The notes under the pieces are model-generated. The model worked only from the letters and a program-made list of their open reading frames with translations. It did no database searches and was not told where the DNA came from. Below, piece by piece: positions 20,856 to 21,499 of a stretch of DNA of 21,499 nucleotides (position 1 is its first letter; the number at the start of each line of letters is the position of its first letter). Made by a program: the position numbers and the translations under genes. The stretch comes from Minisyncoccota bacterium (lineage in GTDB: Bacteria > Patescibacteriota > Minisyncoccia > Phycocordibacterales > UBA1006), in the NCBI GenBank assembly GCA_021129535.1, contig JAJOLB010000001.1:1-21499 (forward strand). The letters run 5' to 3'.

Positions 20856-20870
20856 TGATATTATGGAGAT
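20856..20870 (+). promoter_or_regulatory. Extended -10 promoter of the LOG-family gene, leaderless
   Basis: TGA-TATTAT (20856-20864) is followed by GGAGAT and the ATG at 20871: exactly 6 nt. It mirrors the promoter of the divergent kinase gene. Confidence 0.7.
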
Positions 20871-21449
20871 ATGAAAAATAATACAAAGAAAATAAAATTA
20901 TCAGTGTATGGTGCACGACATACCGACCAACATAAATCGTTTGATGCATTAGAAAAGGCACAGCTCCTTGGTGAGCTTATTGCAAAACATGATTGTATTG
21001 TAACTGTGCCCGCCTCAACAGGATTTCCATTCTGGGTTGCAAAAGGGGCATCATCAAAAAATGGTATGGTGACAGGTTTCTCACCGGCAGCAAATGAATC
21101 TGAACATATTAATGTATATGATTTACCAACAAAATATATTGATATGATGATATATTCTGGTTTTGGATATGCAGGGTCAGATTTATTATTGGCACGTTCG
21201 TCCGACGCTATTATTTTTGGATATGGTGGTGTTGAAACTATCCACGAGTTTTGGGTTGCTTTTCAAGAGGGTAAGCCTATTGGAATATTAAAAGGGGACT
21301 GGGATACTGATGAGGTTTTGTATTCAATTTTAAAAGACAACGAGGAGTTTGATCATTCACGTGTTGTTTTTGACGAAGACCCAAATCGATTAATCGAAAA
21401 ATTAATTAAAATGGCAAAGGTTAATAGGACTCAGGAATATCATCTATAA
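20871..21449 (+). CDS. LOG/SLOG-family (TIGR00725-like) Rossmann protein
   Basis: 192 aa. Members of this superfamily bind nucleotides; the LOG branch cleaves the N-glycosidic bond of nucleoside monophosphates. The N-terminus (KIKLSVYGARHT) is the first beta strand and glycine loop. The diagnostic motif appears as GYGGVETIHEFWVAFQEGKP (117-136), a variant of PGGxGTxxE, with E122 and E126 near the catalytic/phosphate loop. The Arg of the LOG catalytic pair may correspond to R109 in LLLARSSDA (105-113). The middle part (VPASTGFPFWVAKGASSKNGMVTGFSP) corresponds to the G.MxavaxGA segment, with changes. It is divergent from the kinase-like gene with only 36 nt between. Enzymatic activity is uncertain; nucleotide binding is likely. 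Confidence 0.78.
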   Translation: MKNNTKKIKLSVYGARHTDQHKSFDALEKAQLLGELIAKHDCIVTVPASTGFPFWVAKGASSKNGMVTGFSPAANESEHINVYDLPTKYIDMMIYSGFGYAGSDLLLARSSDAIIFGYGGVETIHEFWVAFQEGKPIGILKGDWDTDEVLYSILKDNEEFDHSRVVFDEDPNRLIEKLIKMAKVNRTQEYHL

Positions 21450-21457
21450 AAATAATC

Positions 21458-21484
21458 GTCAATCTTTAATTGACTTTTTTTTTT
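21458..21484 (+). terminator. Terminator of the LOG-family gene
   Basis: GTCAAT (21458-21463) pairs with ATTGAC (21469-21474), loop CTTTA, followed by ten T. Confidence 0.85.
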
Positions 21485-21497
21485 GCAGTGCTACAAT
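21470..21497 (+). promoter_or_regulatory. Promoter of the next (off-window) gene
   Basis: Extended -10 TGC-TACAAT (21489-21497), with TTGACT (21470-21475) 16 nt upstream as a -35. The -35 is part of the preceding terminator stem. Confidence 0.6.
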
Positions 21498-21499
21498 AT

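Noticed and set aside
20865..20870. GGAGAT before the LOG-family ATG as a Shine-Dalgarno site
   Set aside because: It ends directly at the ATG, too close for ribosome pairing, and lies between the -10 and the predicted +1. The mirrored GGAGAG on the other side indicates promoter symmetry instead.
1..21499. UGA recoded as glycine, as in Gracilibacteria and Absconditabacteria
   Set aside because: No long conserved gene contains an in-frame TGA, and the 68-aa ORF uses TGA as its stop immediately before the next promoter.
1..21499. CRISPR arrays, insertion sequences, prophage or integration sites
   Set aside because: No regularly spaced direct repeats, transposase or integrase motifs, or terminal inverted repeats flanking a gene were seen. 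Composition looks even across the window.

Overview
The window is an AT-rich, gene-dense stretch of a bacterial chromosome on the standard genetic code (no in-frame UGA in the long genes; one gene ends in TGA). It most resembles a member of the Candidate Phyla Radiation (Patescibacteria), probably Parcubacteria-like. The signs are the ribosomal run uS5-uL15-SecY with no uL30 gene between uS5 and uL15, a Zn-ribbon uS14, a type IV pilin, a solitary VirD4/TraD-like ATPase, a membrane-anchored Clp-like AAA protein, very short intergenic gaps, and no Shine-Dalgarno (SD) sequences. The lineage is inferred, since no 16S gene is present.

Layout. Bases 1-2711 hold the 3' part of dnaG (5' end off the window) and rpoD, 4 nt apart, followed by a terminator. 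Bases 2765-4644 hold an M24 peptidase overlapping a membrane-anchored GH3 (NagZ-like) hydrolase, which converges on a dsbB-like gene (4641-5189, minus strand). Bases 5256-9595 hold a leader and the distal half of the spc ribosomal operon: rpsN, rpsH, rplF, rplR, rpsE, rplO, secY. Bases 9664-10649 encode a type IV pilin and a membrane protein with a cytochrome b5-like domain that lacks heme ligands. Bases 10799-12943 are fusA, 13003-15747 the TraD-like ATPase, and 15797-16270 ndk. Bases 16376-16539 hold a structured RNA candidate with 6S-like architecture. Then come a beta-CASP metallo-beta-lactamase ribonuclease (16585-17985), a 68-aa unknown protein, the Clp-like AAA protein (18291-20210), a thymidylate-kinase-like gene (minus) and, divergent from it, a LOG/SLOG-family gene. 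A terminator and a promoter for the next gene close the window.

The most striking global pattern is in the regulatory DNA. Most genes that begin a transcription unit have a (usually extended) -10 box ending exactly 6 nt, or close to that, before the ATG. The predicted transcript therefore starts at or next to the start codon (leaderless mRNA). This pattern decides the starts of the dsbB-like and beta-CASP genes. Only the ribosomal operon and fusA seem to have long, hairpin-bearing leaders. Genes inside operons have A/T-rich contexts, often TATTATG, rather than SD sequences. Terminators are compact hairpins that often overlap the next promoter or the end of the preceding coding sequence.

Functionally, the window combines core information processing (primase, sigma factor, ribosomal proteins, SecY, EF-G, RNase) with cell-surface and envelope functions (pilin, disulfide oxidation, cell-wall hydrolase, DNA-transfer ATPase) and nucleotide handling (Ndk, NMP kinase, LOG family).
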